Translations under genes and position numbers: made by a program
NCBI GenBank assembly: GCA_963576725.1
Contig: OY755241.1
Coordinates: 558,001-622,000, forward strand
Direction of reading: 5' to 3'
DNA: 64,000 bases
Source: Azorinus chamasolen
Lineage: Eukaryota > Mollusca > Bivalvia > Cardiida > Solecurtidae
The notes under the pieces: generated by a model
What the model was told of the DNA's origin: nothing
What the model saw: the letters and a program-made list of their open reading frames with translations, nothing else
The model's database searches: none
Part shown: in pieces, positions 1 through 11,594 of the stretch
Position numbering within the stretch: position 1 is the stretch's first letter
Layout: each line of letters begins with the position of its first letter

Positions 1-1240
1 TAGTGTGACTGGGTCAAACAGAAGTAAGACCAATGATAATGTTAACTCGGCCTATCTCAGAGGTCCAGATAAGATGTATAAATCAAAAAATAAATTTCTC
101 TCCGAGACGATACTAAAGAGTGGCCACAGCATTGGGGTTTGGTGGAGAAATGACGATTTTAGTATTTAAATACGAACTAGACTATATCACCAGTAAACGC
201 TAGTGCCCTAATTTAAAAACCAAACACATGTACATGATGCTTTACTTGCAGTATAAGGTTAACTCTACCAATTGCAGAGGTCCAGATAATACATTTTAAG
301 CATAGATCTTTGATTTCTCAGAGACGATTCTAAAGTGGTCACAACAAAGGGCTTCGCGGACAAATGACGATTTTAGTATTTGAATACGCAACTTTATCTG
401 TTGCTCTGTATTTTATCATCCTCAAATTCCACTGAAAATGCACCGACCCTTTGGACAAAGCATATACGTAATATACACTGTATCATGAGCAACATGTTGG
501 TATATAATTTCAAATATTGTAGCTAATTACAAATCAAATGAACCCTTCAAACATTTCTTCATCAATCATAATCTTTAACCGTGTGTTTGCGAAAAACTTT
601 GATCCTTATGATACGCCAAGTGACTCAAAATCTTGTGCCAAGACACTTGGTCAATTGTTCCTCAAAGGTTAGATCAAGTCGTAAGTAGTGAACCTCGCAC
701 TAGATCCAAACTTGGTCACCCGTTACCCCGGTATTTTTTTACAGTGGGATAAAGGTTTATTTTTTCACAAATGTCGCGCCGGGTGTGACAAGGCAAAATA
801 TAAATTGCTTATTATTGACAGCCTTATACAGTTCCATATGTTCCGTAATATTGAAGTGTTGATGATAGTGTCTACACGTACACCAATTTAAATGTAACAG
901 CTTTACAAAAATGAATAGCGTTAGTTCGTCTTTTTTCAAATACCATTTTGTAAAAGTATAAAACACTAGTTCAGCTAGCATTATCAAACTTATGCCATGG
1001 ATTATCACACAATCTAGTACGGGAATATTCCTCTATATTCAATTTAATGTGTATTATCTATCATACCTAACAAAGGGTGTACTGCTACATACCTACATAC
1101 CACAATCATAAACAAGAAAAGGTTTATACAATCAGACCTACTGCTATCATACCCAACTCATACTAAGTCTTTGGGTACACTAGTACCATACCCAACAAAT
1201 ATTCTAAAAGTGGGTGATCCTTCGAAAGCAAAAGTAGCAA
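1..1240. other. Intergenic, duplicated sequence without a supported gene
   Basis: AT-rich, with only short open frames that carry no splice context or recognisable domain. The open frames near 690-1010 are repeated in units B and C simply because the DNA is duplicated. Relative to B and C, unit A lacks about 55 bases near 640. Confidence 0.6.
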
Positions 1241-1242
1241 CG

Positions 1243-1668
1243 GATAAACAATCATGCGGTTCCTTCCGGTTAGTGAGTCCATATCTACTGTATATCTATT
1301 GTATATCTTTCATTGACCGGATAGACAATCATGCGGTTCCTTCCGGTTAGTGATTTCATATCTATTGTATATCTATTGTATGTCTTTGATTGACCGGATA
1401 AACAATCATGCGGTTCCTTCCGGTCAGTGATTTTTATATTTATTGTATATCTATTGCATATCTTTCATTGACCTGACAGAAAATCATGCGGTTCCTTCCG
1501 GTTAGTGATTTCATATATATTGTATATTTTTTGTATATCTTTTATTGACCGCAAAGACAATCATGCGGTTCCTTCCGGTTAGAGATTTTATATTTATTGT
1601 ATATCTATTGTATATCTTTTATTTGCCTTGATAGATAATCATGAGGTTCATTCCGGTTAGTGATTTCA
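1243..1668. repeat. 77-bp tandem repeat, about six copies (unit A)
   Basis: About six head-to-tail copies share the core ATCATGCGGTTCCTTCCGGT, followed by an AT-rich half with repeated TATTGTATATCT. Spacing is 76-81 bp. The last copy is the most decayed. The same array is at 25005 and 51553. Confidence 0.85.
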
Positions 1669-1748
1669 TCCACGTGAAGCGCTTTTGAACGCACATATCC
1701 TATGTGGAAAAAAGCGATATATAAATCTGGTATAATGATAATAATAAT

Positions 1749-1945
1749 GCCAAAAAGAGAAAATTGCAGGCCCGGTTTTATTGAGTCTGTTCATGAGTAG
1801 TAATTAAAAGTGCTACACTACTCAGACCCCCTAGCACTGGCTTAAGTATTATTCAATTTTCAAAACGTATACCATCAAAACTGATGATCTCGAAGGACCA
1901 GAACGTATAACAACACGATGAATGATGTACGGGTGACTTTTTACT
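1749..1945 (-). repeat. Dispersed element E, inverted copy
   Basis: Reverse-orientation copy of a ~270-bp dispersed family. Recognisable blocks are the hairpin ACTCGGTTTTATTGAGTCTG (here slightly decayed), GTAATTAAAAGTGC, and a GATCTCGAAGGACCAGAA stretch. No coding potential. The same family is at 4374, 4708, 8437, 32365, 52060, 54744 and 60056. Confidence 0.75.
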
Positions 1946-1949
1946 ATCA

Positions 1950-3670
1950 TACCCAGCATAGTGGATATTATTGAGGAGGCACACTAAAGCTGTTCATGAG
2001 TCTGTTCGAGGTGCTGCTATATAATTGTGGCCGAAATGCACGTGTATATGTGGGTTGTTTGTCGCACAATCAAACAAATGCGTGGATCCTACTTTACCAT
2101 ATTTATAATATTGCACCTGGTCTGGGTCTGAGTCATTTGTTTATCCTCTTCTGACATACATCATATTGACGTGACTTCAGTTCTGTCTAACATGTTATAG
2201 GTATTGTCTCCTTCTTTAGCGCTATCCTGCTGATCACGACCTGTCATTTGCAAAAAGCGTAAATCCATATGAGAGGCCCAGTAGGCATCAAATAACTGGT
2301 CCAAACTCCGGTCTATGTTCTTGTACGAAAGTTTTGAACAGGCTGTTATGTCGGGTTACCCAAACAAACTAACATGCTTTACGTCGTCTGACAGTAACTA
2401 CAAGAGTGAAAGTATACAGGGCTTCTGACCAATGTCTGTACATTGCTCTTTTGCCCAGTGTACGCTCGTGTGATAAGTGCATGAGTTTGCCCAGGTAATC
2501 TGTCACACATATAGGGTTTGGTGGTAAAATAAAGGAGAGATTCTTGAACATGTTTTGATTTAAGCATGTTATCTGGACATCGTATTTCCTCCTATGTGTA
2601 CATGTATCACCCGCAGGTACTTATAGCACGGCTATACTCTATGATCATATAGTGGTCATTTCGGAAGGCAGATTGATGGCGTTTCACACCAGTAGCAGAT
2701 TTGCCATGCCTTGCCTTAAGAGAATCGTAGCAATATACGGTCGTTGTTGTAAACCTGGAGGCTCATCTCTTCTTCTCCAAACCTGTTTAAGGGATTGAGA
2801 GATCATCTCTGATAAAAATCATTTTTTTAATTAGTAATAAACATTGTTTGCCGCTCGGACATAGAGGATCTGTCAGCAGTGTTTCGTTGATATTAACTTT
2901 TCTTAAAGGGATATTGGAAGGGTTTATGCGAGCGAAAATACAGCGAGCTCATACAGATTAGTTTGTTGATGGTCCAGGTCAAGATATCACAATTCCTTAA
3001 AATTTGAGGAGTTGAGGCGTCTTCACTTCAAAGCATCGGTAATCTTGAATGCCCTATGCTAATTAATCATGTGATAAGCACGTTGCATTCTGCATTATGA
3101 TCTCCTTCGCCATCTCTATTACTTTCTATCTAATAATATTATGAGCCTATATTATCTTATCTAATCCAACTTCTTTGGTGTTTTTTGTCCTGATCTACCA
3201 TTTCGTGTAATTCATACTAATTGTACATGTATATAATTATGTTATTTGTGTAAACACTGTATTTCAATTGTTACTATGTTATCAAGTCTCTGTAAAGCGG
3301 AAATAAAACGTATACATACCTGTTTTACACCCTGTCTTGTACAAGTATATGTCAAATCGATTAGTAATGAGTGTGGTTATCCTGGACCATGATTAGTTTT
3401 GGAATAAAATAGTTTCTCAGGACATGGAACGAATCAGAAGTAGATCTAAATAAAATGTGTTTCTTCTTTAATATTCATCATAGAGATTTCACAAATTGCT
3501 GCTATCTCAAAAGACTAACTTACAATTTAGAAGTTTGGTTTGCTAAAAGTTGCTCACACCGTCCAAATAATGCAATTTGAAAAAATATGGTTCATTTTGA
3601 TGATGTCAATTATACAAATGATAATGTAACATATTGTAGCCTAATGATTAGAGTTGATTGCTCAGCATAT
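1950..3670. other. Intergenic upstream of gene copy A
   Basis: No supported gene. The segment 1605-2656 is absent from unit B and present in unit C (51917-53049). It includes a stretch near 2300-2480 that is an open frame of about 62 codons in unit C, but a 5-base difference breaks the frame in A. The last few hundred bases are the 5' flank of the four-exon gene and are conserved in all three units. Confidence 0.6.
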
Positions 3671-3676
3671 GTTGCC

Positions 3677-3693
3677 ATTGGTAGGGTATAAAA
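3677..3693 (+). promoter_or_regulatory. Core promoter of gene copy A (inverted CCAAT plus TATA box)
   Basis: ATTGG (an inverted CCAAT) at 3677-3681 is followed by TATAAAA at 3687-3693. The initiator ATG lies 56 bases past the TATA box, leaving room for a start site near 3715 and a short 5'UTR of about 35 bases. The arrangement recurs upstream of copies B and C, which supports real promoters. Confidence 0.7.
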
Positions 3694-4106
3694 CACGATG
3701 GTTCAGAGCTAAGGTCAGCTATACATCCTATATGCATGTATAAGCGAGATGTCTTCGACAATGAATGTTGCGATTTTGGTGAGTACTTACTGCTATAATT
3801 TAAGTTGCCAATATATTTGAATTGAGATGAAATGAGTAAGATTGTTTGTTAGAATCTTAACAACTGGCTATATGCATTCGGTTTTGCAAACTATTTACTA
3901 AAGAATGATTCATTAAAAAAGAACAATTAAAAATTAACATGTGTGTAATTCCTAATCTTTATCATAGTAAAACATCATCTACTGCAGGTAGCTAACATAA
4001 TTATGCAATCTATTGCTATCTATTTCTATTCTTGTCATCAGATCCTAGACTCCTTGAGACGTCGGAGGTCTTAACAGTTTACTCAATAAACACATCCTTA
4101 ACACAT

Positions 4107-4190
4107 TTGCAAACAGAGTATACAAAGATAAGGTGGCTCTCACTGGAGCGGTCAAAACAGGGTCTGCTCTGTTTGCTTATGGGATACAGA
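4107..4190. repeat. Palindromic element H fragment in intron 1 of copy A
   Basis: Carries the family's inverted arms: GCAAACAGAG on the left and CTCTGTTTGC on the right, around a GGCTC...GAGC centre. It lies inside intron 1 and recurs at the same place in copies B (26810) and C (54480). Confidence 0.6.
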
Positions 4191-4373
4191 TATTTCTATG
4201 TACAGTTTCTGTCATGGCAAACAGTTTGTGTTTATATGCTATTGTAGCCGCATGTATCCCAATGTCAGTGTGTCTCCATAGGAAGGTTACTTGCTAATAA
4301 TGATAGTTTAACTGATAGAACGAACAGATGTACGTACTTGTCTCTCTTTCACTGGACATTAAGTTAATCGACT

Positions 4374-4650
4374 TTCAGAATATATGTACTTCACAACAGC
4401 AGGTGTTAAGTGCTTGTGTGGCGGCCGTAAAAGTCACCCCGTACTTTATTCTCAGTGTTGTTATATTTTCTGGTCCTTTTGATGATATACATTTTGGAAA
4501 TTGAATACTGCTTAAGCCGGTGCAGGGGGTGTGAGTAGTGTTGTACTTTTAATTACTACTCATGAACAGACGCAATAAAACCGAGTCTGTAATTTTCTCT
4601 ATTGGCGTTGCTACTTTTGCGTTCGAAGGATCAACTTCTTTGAAACTATT
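4374..4650 (+). repeat. Dispersed element E, forward copy in intron 1
   Basis: A near-complete forward copy. It begins at the AACAGCAGGTGTTAAGTGCT block, passes through GCGGCCGTAAAAGT, GCTTAAGCCGGTGC and TTTTAATTACTACTCATGAA, and ends near TTCGAAGGATCAAC. It contains single-copy versions of both sequences that became tandem arrays elsewhere in the window. Confidence 0.8.
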
Positions 4651-4707
4651 AACTACACGCGGCAGATGACATTCCCCTCGCTAAAAATATACATTCTGAT
4701 AGTAGGA

Positions 4708-4905
4708 GCTCATTCGAAAGCAGAAGCAGCAATGCAAAAGGAGACTCGGTTTCATTGAGTCTGCTCATGCGAAGTTATTAAAATTGCAACACTACTCACG
4801 TCCCTTAGCATCGATATTTAATTAAGATAACTACTAACTTCGAACTCGATGGACCAGAAACTATAACACAGAATGAAACACGGGGGATATTTTACTTTTA
4901 ACGCA
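4708..4905 (-). repeat. Dispersed element E, inverted copy facing the previous one
   Basis: Reverse copy beginning at TTCGAAAGCAGAAGCAGCAA, about 60 bases after the forward copy. The two form a head-to-head inverted pair inside intron 1 of the gene. The pair is conserved in copies B and C. Confidence 0.75.
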
Positions 4906-6604
4906 GTATTTAGTAAACAATTCAAAAGAAATCGTCAATCTCCATGTTCAAAGTAATAATTGCTTTTGTCTCTTATCAAAATAACAACTAGATTGGAGGT
5001 ACCAAAGTTGTTTTCGAACTGTACACTATTCCCGTTGCAATATTTCAAACATAATTGTTCATGTTTATTTCAGCTGGTCTTTGTTGTGGCTCTGCAGTCT
5101 ATGATTCAGGCAAAAAAAACCCGACGAGTTCCCTGCTAAGGCCAGAGGACATCTTTGTCCAGTGGGAGCTAATCTGCTAGACGTAAGTACAGTTTTAGAC
5201 TGATAATTTCGTTTTTCCAAATTTAAACTGCTACAGATCCTATGTGGTCAATTAACAATTGAATCTAGAAAAGCAGATGACCGCCTAATGCATAACAATA
5301 AACATCTCCAATGTGATCACTAAATAAATAACAGTGAGATATGTGGTTGCTTTATGCATGACGAAAATTCAGTCGAAGGCTTCTGTTGGTGCTTTCTGCA
5401 TAATATTATTCCTGCAATAAGCTACCGATAGATTTAATACCTCTTTTTGGTGGTACTATTATAGATATTTTGCTGTACTTAAAGTACAACACTGGTTGTC
5501 TTGTTTTTGTTTCCCTGCATTACGCTTCTATCTTCTTTGCAAATCACAATTTCAAATTCAATATCAATTCTAGAGAGATTTTCATAATTGGAAATGTCTC
5601 ACGAGATAATTACACAACTACAGTAAATACTCTCTATTAGGACCATTCAAAATATTCTACTTCTGGGTCTTTCAAGCAGGCACCTCTTTTTGTACAAACG
5701 CTAGGGCTCGCTTAGTAACATTTTCCAAGTTGAGTTGAATATCAGTTTGTTCAGAATGATTATTCGCAACAAATCATTTATATATTCAGCTGTATATGCG
5801 TTATTAACTTATTAGGTTAAGGGTTAATTAAGGTTCGGTGCTTGCTTGAAATAGTTTTTATCAAAAACATGCATTCAAACCATTCCCTCGTCTTCTTTTG
5901 GAACAGTAATAGCCGATGTATTTTCCTGATGCCATCATAAAATATCAGCGAATTAATATTCATACAGGTATTATTTCTGATATAAATATTCCTGGAGAAA
6001 AGGGGTTAAAAGGTACACTATTTGCAGTCATATTTGTATGAGAATGTTTACTTATGTACCTGCTTTTGTATTCTTATAGTCTTGTGACGATGGTGCGGGA
6101 CACTGTGTCCAACCTGGTAAGAATGCTAATAGTGCGAATGGACGTTTGAAATGTGAACCTGGTAAGATGTTTTTCATATAAAAAATAAATTATTGTTGTA
6201 TCTCTCTGCTTCGTTCTACCCTGAAATCCAATTCTAAAATCAATCTGCTATAACTACAAAACTGAGTTTCTAAGTAAGGTGTACAGTAGATGTTTCCAGT
6301 CACTCAACATGAACTGTACACTAGCATGCATGGAAGAAATCACAGCTTACGGCAAATGCTAGCATTATAATAATAGTAGTATATCATATAAAATACTCTT
6401 GGTTCAATGGGTCTTATTTCATTTACAATAGTGTTGGTCCAGATTTAATGTCACATCTATGGCAAAGTAATTGATCAAGCGTTTATATTAAGAAACAGAT
6501 AATACATTCCGATGCGTAACAAATGGTGCAGACTGTAACAAATCGAAGTTGAAGAAACTATCATTTTCTAGCAGAAACAAAGTAGACTTACTGGAGATCG
6601 ACTT

Positions 6605-6674
6605 ACTGGAGATCGAACCCTCGAATTTTCACTTCGAAACCAAACGCTAGATACTACTGAGCCATCGAGTCGGT
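6605..6674 (-). repeat. tRNA-derived SINE relic (unit A only)
   Basis: On the minus strand there is an A-box-like TGGCTCAGTAGT (6664-6653) and a B-box-like GGGTTCGATC (6620-6611), separated by 32 bases as in a tRNA gene. A proper acceptor stem does not form, so this reads as a SINE head rather than a working tRNA. It sits in intron 3 within a segment (about 6550-6820) missing from units B and C. A 15-base direct repeat lies beside it at 6588-6617. Confidence 0.6.
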
Positions 6675-7089
6675 AACACTGTTTCTGTTTAGGATTGTTT
6701 ACCGTTTGAAATCCTTACAACACAAGATTCATTAACACATTCCCTCATATTGACGCCTTTTGACACCTCTGTAAAAGACGTCACTTTCTGAAATCACTTT
6801 GATATATTGAAAGCATAGAAGAAGATGCTATATTTATCACAATGATTTCAAAACTCCACAATTGTAAAAGTTTCATTTTCTCTAGTAAATGCTCCTTTTC
6901 GGCGGATTTATTCAAAGAGGTTGGGTCTAAAAATAACCGATGAGTCAGCAGCAAGGTATGCCTTTATGTCCATTCTGATATCAGCAGCTTCGTAATGAAC
7001 TTTACCAATAGTTTTGATCTGGATAATACGCCGGCGACCTCTACCGGTTTATAGCGTTGTAAATTATTTACCTGATATAAATGCTTTTT

Positions 7090-7180
7090 CATGGTTTTGC
7101 AACAGAGAAGACCCAGGTAAGAGGCTCCTAAAGGGCCGTCTGACGAGGGTCTGATTTGTTTGCTTATAGTATCAATTAGA
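7090..7180. repeat. Palindromic element H fragment in intron 3 of copy A
   Basis: GCAACAGAGAAGACCCAGGT and GAGGGTCTGATTTGTTTGC form imperfect inverted arms around a GGCTCCT...GGGCCG centre. Equivalent fragments lie at about 29577 and 57275. Confidence 0.55.
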
Positions 7181-7744
7181 TCTGATTCTTTAGTTTGTGT
7201 TAGGGCCACATTTTCATGTGTTCACGTGCTATTATAACAATTCAGGTATAAATATGCAAAATGTAATAAGTTCTTACATGAATATTAATAAGATATTTAT
7301 ATATAGACAGGTAAATAGTTTTGTACTGAAGTACTGTATTCGTTATCTATTACTGAAAATATTATATGAATATATCTTACCTATAGTGCCAGACAGCCCG
7401 TCATCAAGTGACAGTGGGAGCGGGGCATTAAGCCAATGATAAACCAATTCGTGCCATAAAGAAAGAAACGACGAAACAGCAAACCTGACAACTAATACAA
7501 TAGTGTCCATAGCAACAATAGTGCCAACACTAACGACATATTGAACAGGAAAAGAATACCGACCAAACACCGCTTACTATTCGACAAACAGATACATAAT
7601 ACCCGTATATGACTGTTTCAAAACTTTCTGTCAAAATGCGTTTTAATAGGTCCAACAGTCGTAGTTCAAACAGTCGCAAAAATCCTTTATGATTCGTTTG
7701 AATTGTATCTGTACCAATAGAAACTATTGTGTTGTTGGATGGTC

Positions 7745-7750
7745 AATAAA
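7745..7750 (+). terminator. Polyadenylation signal AATAAA, gene copy A
   Basis: AATAAA lies 306 bases after the stop codon. The intervening 3'UTR is conserved in copies B and C and in both orphan last exons, and each retains AATAAA at the same point. This is the usual metazoan cleavage signal. Confidence 0.6.
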
Positions 7751-7841
7751 ATAATACTTTTTAAATACATTCATCTTTATTTTGTTTGCCTCAACATCTA
7801 CATTACCCATCCCCACCACAACCTTTCTAAACTTTGTATTA

Positions 7842-8041
7842 CAGAAAAAACTCTCTAAAGCGGAATTATAGCAGAGAAAAACATTAAATACTGTTAGACT
7901 GTTTGGTGCTTAATGCACGGTGAAACTCATCCAGAAAGCTCCGAGCTTTCTACATAACTTTCACCCAACATTAAGCTGCCACCTGTTTCCAAGAGCGATA
8001 TTTAAACCAAATTTAACATCCAGTTTAGAAAGGTTTTACCG
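7842..8041. mobile_element. TA-flanked ~200-bp MITE, pogo/Tc1-like ends (unit A, gene 3' flank)
   Basis: Starts TA-CAGAAAAAACTCTCTAAA and ends GTTTAGAAAGGTTTTACCG-TA, so the termini are imperfect inverted repeats flanked by TA. An inner inverted repeat, GAAAGCTCGGAGCTTTC-like, is also visible. No transposase. The TA target and CAG ends fit Tc1/mariner/pogo non-autonomous elements. Further copies: 18360, 30568, 42233 and 58264. Confidence 0.65.
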
Positions 8042-8436
8042 TATACCTTAAGCAAACAGAGCAATACCTGATCAAACAGCCAGTGTGGGATCTATCTGTT
8101 TTGAGTATCCCGTGTTGGCAAATGCGTGAAAAGGGTATAATTATATGAAGGTAAGATCACAATTCAAGATGTGTATCTTATCAGGTTCAAAACTGTTAAA
8201 AATGTGACCATGGATTTGCGGATTGTAGACGGCAGGTCAACGGTCTGCACACTGGCACTATATCCAAAAAGAATATAGCTCTATACATAACTCCTGACAT
8301 AAAAAACTATTAATATAATAGGTGTCATATTTAGAATTATAGTCTTGTTCGATCCTGGGGGGTCTTTATTGTTGAAAATGCGACAACACTTTATATTGTG
8401 GTTGAGCACCGAGGTTATAAATTCTGAAGGGAGGTG

Positions 8437-8700
8437 ATCCCCGAGAGCAAAAATTGCAACACAAAAAGAGAAAATGGCACACTCGGTTTTATTGAGTCTG
8501 TTCATGAACAGTAATTGAAAGTGCAACACTGCTCACGCCCCCTAGCACCGGCTTAAGCGGTGTTCAATTTTCAGAACAAGAAGTACTGAAATTCATGATC
8601 TCGAAGGATCAGAAGGTATAGCAACACTGATAATGAAGTACGGGGCGACGTTTTACGGCCGCCACACAAGCACTTAACACCTGCTGTTGAAGTTCAATTT
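8437..8700 (-). repeat. Dispersed element E, inverted copy private to unit A
   Basis: A near full-length reverse copy with the ACTCGGTTTTATTGAGTCTG hairpin, GCCCCCTAGCACCGGCTTAA, and GCGGCCGT...AACACCTGCTGTTG in reverse order. Units B and C lack it at the matching place (about 31140), so it is either an insertion in A or a loss from the other two. Confidence 0.75.
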
Positions 8701-9109
8701 GGATCAGTACCGTACTGATGGTAGCCAAAATTATCTGGAGCACTGAGAAGGTATAACAACACTGAGATGATTCTGATCTCATTTACTAGTACGGTAATTT
8801 CCTATTGGAGCTTTCTGCACAACTTGTGTCCTGCCTAAGCTACTGCCTGCTTTTAAGACCTAAAATGAGTATTTGCGTAATGCATTTCATGCATGCATTA
8901 TGTTTGCACAGGCAACGCACACTTTAGCTTACAAAATAAAGTACACAAATGTCTCCAAATCACAGTTTATAGATGTTTAAAAACAGTGTCATAGAATAAA
9001 AAAGTATGCTATACACGTTACATGATAGCTACTATACATGCAAAATGTAATCGACACACGTGATACGTATTGCCCACGGCCTTTCACATTTGACCTATAT
9101 ACATGTAGT

Positions 9110-10020
9110 AGAGTAATTAAAGAACATGTATAAGTCATGCAGGAAACTTCAAAACAGCAGGTGTTAAGTGCTTGTGTGGCGGCTGTAGAAAAGTACAAAT
9201 ATGACTAATTCGGGAAACATTACCTACAAAACAAACAGTCGCCCGGACAGCACCACAGGAAAACAGTAAATGTACACAACTACCAAAATACAAAGAGACG
9301 CACAAAGAAAAAACAAACACACAATAGGGGAAGATGGAAGTACCAACTTGAAACGGTCAATGACAGTAGTCACTGGGCGTTAAACCGGTTTAGGGGCGCC
9401 CAACCGCACACGTATTCCATCCCCACCCTACAAGACAAACATTCTACATAAACGTATCCCCTCTCCGACTAATCTACTACAGTGGTAAAGTGCATGTAAA
9501 ACGACAACATTTAAGTGAAACAAACTCTATCCACCTATCGCTGGTGTACTCAACGATTAAGCTGCAAACAGAGTAACTTTATAAAAGTAATAAAGCAAAC
9601 GACAAAAACGAGATCCGACGTGCTCCTTCCGTTTCCGAATTTCAGAGGTATTCATAGAGTACTAAACTGTTCTTGTTGGCGTACATGAAAAGGACAGTGC
9701 CCCGTATTGTTGTCTTATGTTCTGGCTTTTCGGGATCATCGGTCTCAATACTTTTAGTTATAAAAATTGAATACCGTTTTCGTCATATAAACGCTTGTTT
9801 TCGTATTTAAAAACAGAGTAGACACAGATTTGAAACATATGTTTCTTTACTTTCTAAAATAGCTAAAATGTTTCACCTTCCATATTTCATTGTAACTATT
9901 TTGTCCTTGAATATTCAGTAGATCTGCAATTTTCTCTTTTTGCATTGGTGCTTTTGCTTTCGAAGGATCTCCTACTATCAAAGTTTTGAAATATTTGGAA
10001 TAAACAGAAAACAAGAAAAG
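9110..10020. other. Region private to unit A with old repeat fragments
   Basis: Units B and C have unrelated sequence here. It holds an E fragment (9140-9195). It also holds a stretch with GTTAAACCGGTTTAGGGGCG near 9380, which resembles the TG-rich element at 16150 in reverse. A further E arm (9925-9970) precedes the 54-bp array. No supported gene. Confidence 0.55.
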
Positions 10021-10030
10021 GGTTAAGCAG

Positions 10031-11594
10031 GTTCTAGGGGCGTGAATAGTGTTGCACTTTTAATTACTGCTCATGAACAGACAAGTTCTAGGGGCGTGAA
10101 TAGTGTTGCACTTTTAATTACTGCTCATGAACAGACAAGTTCTAGGGGCGTGAATAGTGTTGCACTTTTAATTACTGCTCATGAACAGACAAGTTCTAGG
10201 GGCGTGAATAGTGTTGCACTTTTAATTACTGCTCATGAACAGACAAGTTCTAGGGGCGTGAATAGTGTTGCACTTTTAATTACTGCTCATGAACAGACAA
10301 GTTCTAGGGGCGTGAATAGTGTTGCACTTTTAATTACTGCTCATGAACAGACAAGTTCTAGGGGCGTGAGTAGTGTTGCACTTTTAATTACTGCTCATGA
10401 ACAGACAAGTTCTAGGGGCGTGAGTAGTGTTGCACTTTTAATTACTGCTCATGAACAGACAAGTTCTAGGGGCGTGAATAGTGTTGCACTTTTAATTACT
10501 GCTCATGAACAGACAAGTTCTAGGGGCGTGAATAGTGTTGCACTTTTAATTACTGCTCATGAACAGACAAGTTCTAGGGGCGTGAATAGTGTTGCACTTT
10601 TAATTACTGCTCATGAACAGACAAGTTCTAGGGGCGTGAATAGTGTTGCACTTTTAATTACTGCTCATGAACAGACAAGTTCTAGGGGCGTGAATAGTGT
10701 TGCACTTTTAATTACTGCTCATGAACAGACAAGTTCTAGGGGCGTGAGTAGTGTTGCACTTTTAATTACTGCTCATGAACAGACAAGTTCTAGGGGCGTG
10801 AATAGTGTTGCACTTTTAATTACTGCTCATGAACAGACAAGTTCTAGGGGCGTGAATAGTGTTGCACTTTTAATTACTGCTCATGAACAGACAAGTTCTA
10901 GGGGCGTGAATAGTGTTGCACTTTTAATTACTGCTCATGAACAGACAAGTTCTAGGGGCGTGAATAGTGTTGCACTTTTAATTACTGCTCATGAACAGAC
11001 AAGTTCTAGGGGCGTGAATAGTGTTGCACTTTTAATTACTGCTCATGAACAGACAAGTTCTAGGGGCGTGAGTAGTGTTGCACTTTTAATTACTGCTCAT
11101 GAACAGACAAGTTCTAGGGGCGTGAGTAGTGTTGCACTTTTAATTACTGCTCATGAACAGACAAGTTCTAGGGGCGTGAATAGTGTTGCACTTTTAATTA
11201 CTGCTCATGAACAGACAAGTTCTAGGGGCGTGAATAGTGTTGCACTTTTAATTACTGCTCATGAACAGACAAGTTCTAGGGGCGTGAATAGTGTTGCACT
11301 TTTAATTACTGCTCATGAACAGACAAGTTCTAGGGGCGTGAATAGTGTTGCACTTTTAATTACTGCTCATGAACAGACAAGTTCTAGGGGCGTGAATAGT
11401 GTTGCACTTTTAATTACTGCTCATGAACAGACAAGTTCTAGGGGCGTGAATAGTGTTGCACTTTTAATTACTGCTCATGAACAGACAAGTTCTAGGGGCG
11501 TGAATAGTGTTGCACTTTTAATTACTGCTCATGAACAGACAGGTTCTAGGGGCGTGAGTAGTGTTGCACTTTTAATTACTGCTCATGAACAGAC
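10031..11594 (+). repeat. 54-bp minisatellite, 29 copies (unit A)
   Basis: Near-perfect head-to-tail copies of a 54-base unit containing CTAGGGGCGTGAATAGTG, TTGCACTTTTAATTACTG and CTCATGAACAGACAAG. Variants alternate between GTGAATAG and GTGAGTAG. The unit equals the core of dispersed element E, and E arms flank the array on both sides. Since 54 is a multiple of 3 and the unit lacks a stop in one frame, a 519-codon open frame results. It has no ATG of its own and I do not regard it as a protein gene. Confidence 0.95.

Larger units (their letters stand above)
3749..7439 (+). pseudogene. Four-exon secreted-protein gene, copy A (frameshifted)
   Basis: Exons inferred from GT-AG signals and alignment to copies B and C: 3749-3778, 5074-5182, 6080-6161 and 7387-7439. 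Exon 1 opens MSSTMNVAIL and exon 2 continues the hydrophobic core of a signal peptide. Exon 2 holds eight A residues (5112-5119) where B and C read AAAGAAA. The extra base shifts the frame to a TAA at 5137-5139, leaving about 31 residues. Downstream of the shift the original frame is still open, and exon 3 keeps its cysteines (SCDDGAGHC...LKC). The last exon encodes only a short tail (VPDSPSSSDSGSGALSQ) with no heptad expansion. It could be a recent pseudogene or a homopolymer error in the assembly. Introns are 1295, 897 and 1225 bases. Function unknown; the family is not one I recognise. Confidence 0.7.

Noticed and set aside
1243..1668. CRISPR-like array of regular repeats
   Set aside because: Repeats are directly tandem without unique spacers, and the sequence is eukaryotic. 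It is an ordinary satellite-type repeat.
6605..6674. A functional tRNA gene on the minus strand
   Set aside because: The A and B boxes are tRNA-like, but the acceptor and T stems do not pair properly. A SINE relic fits better.
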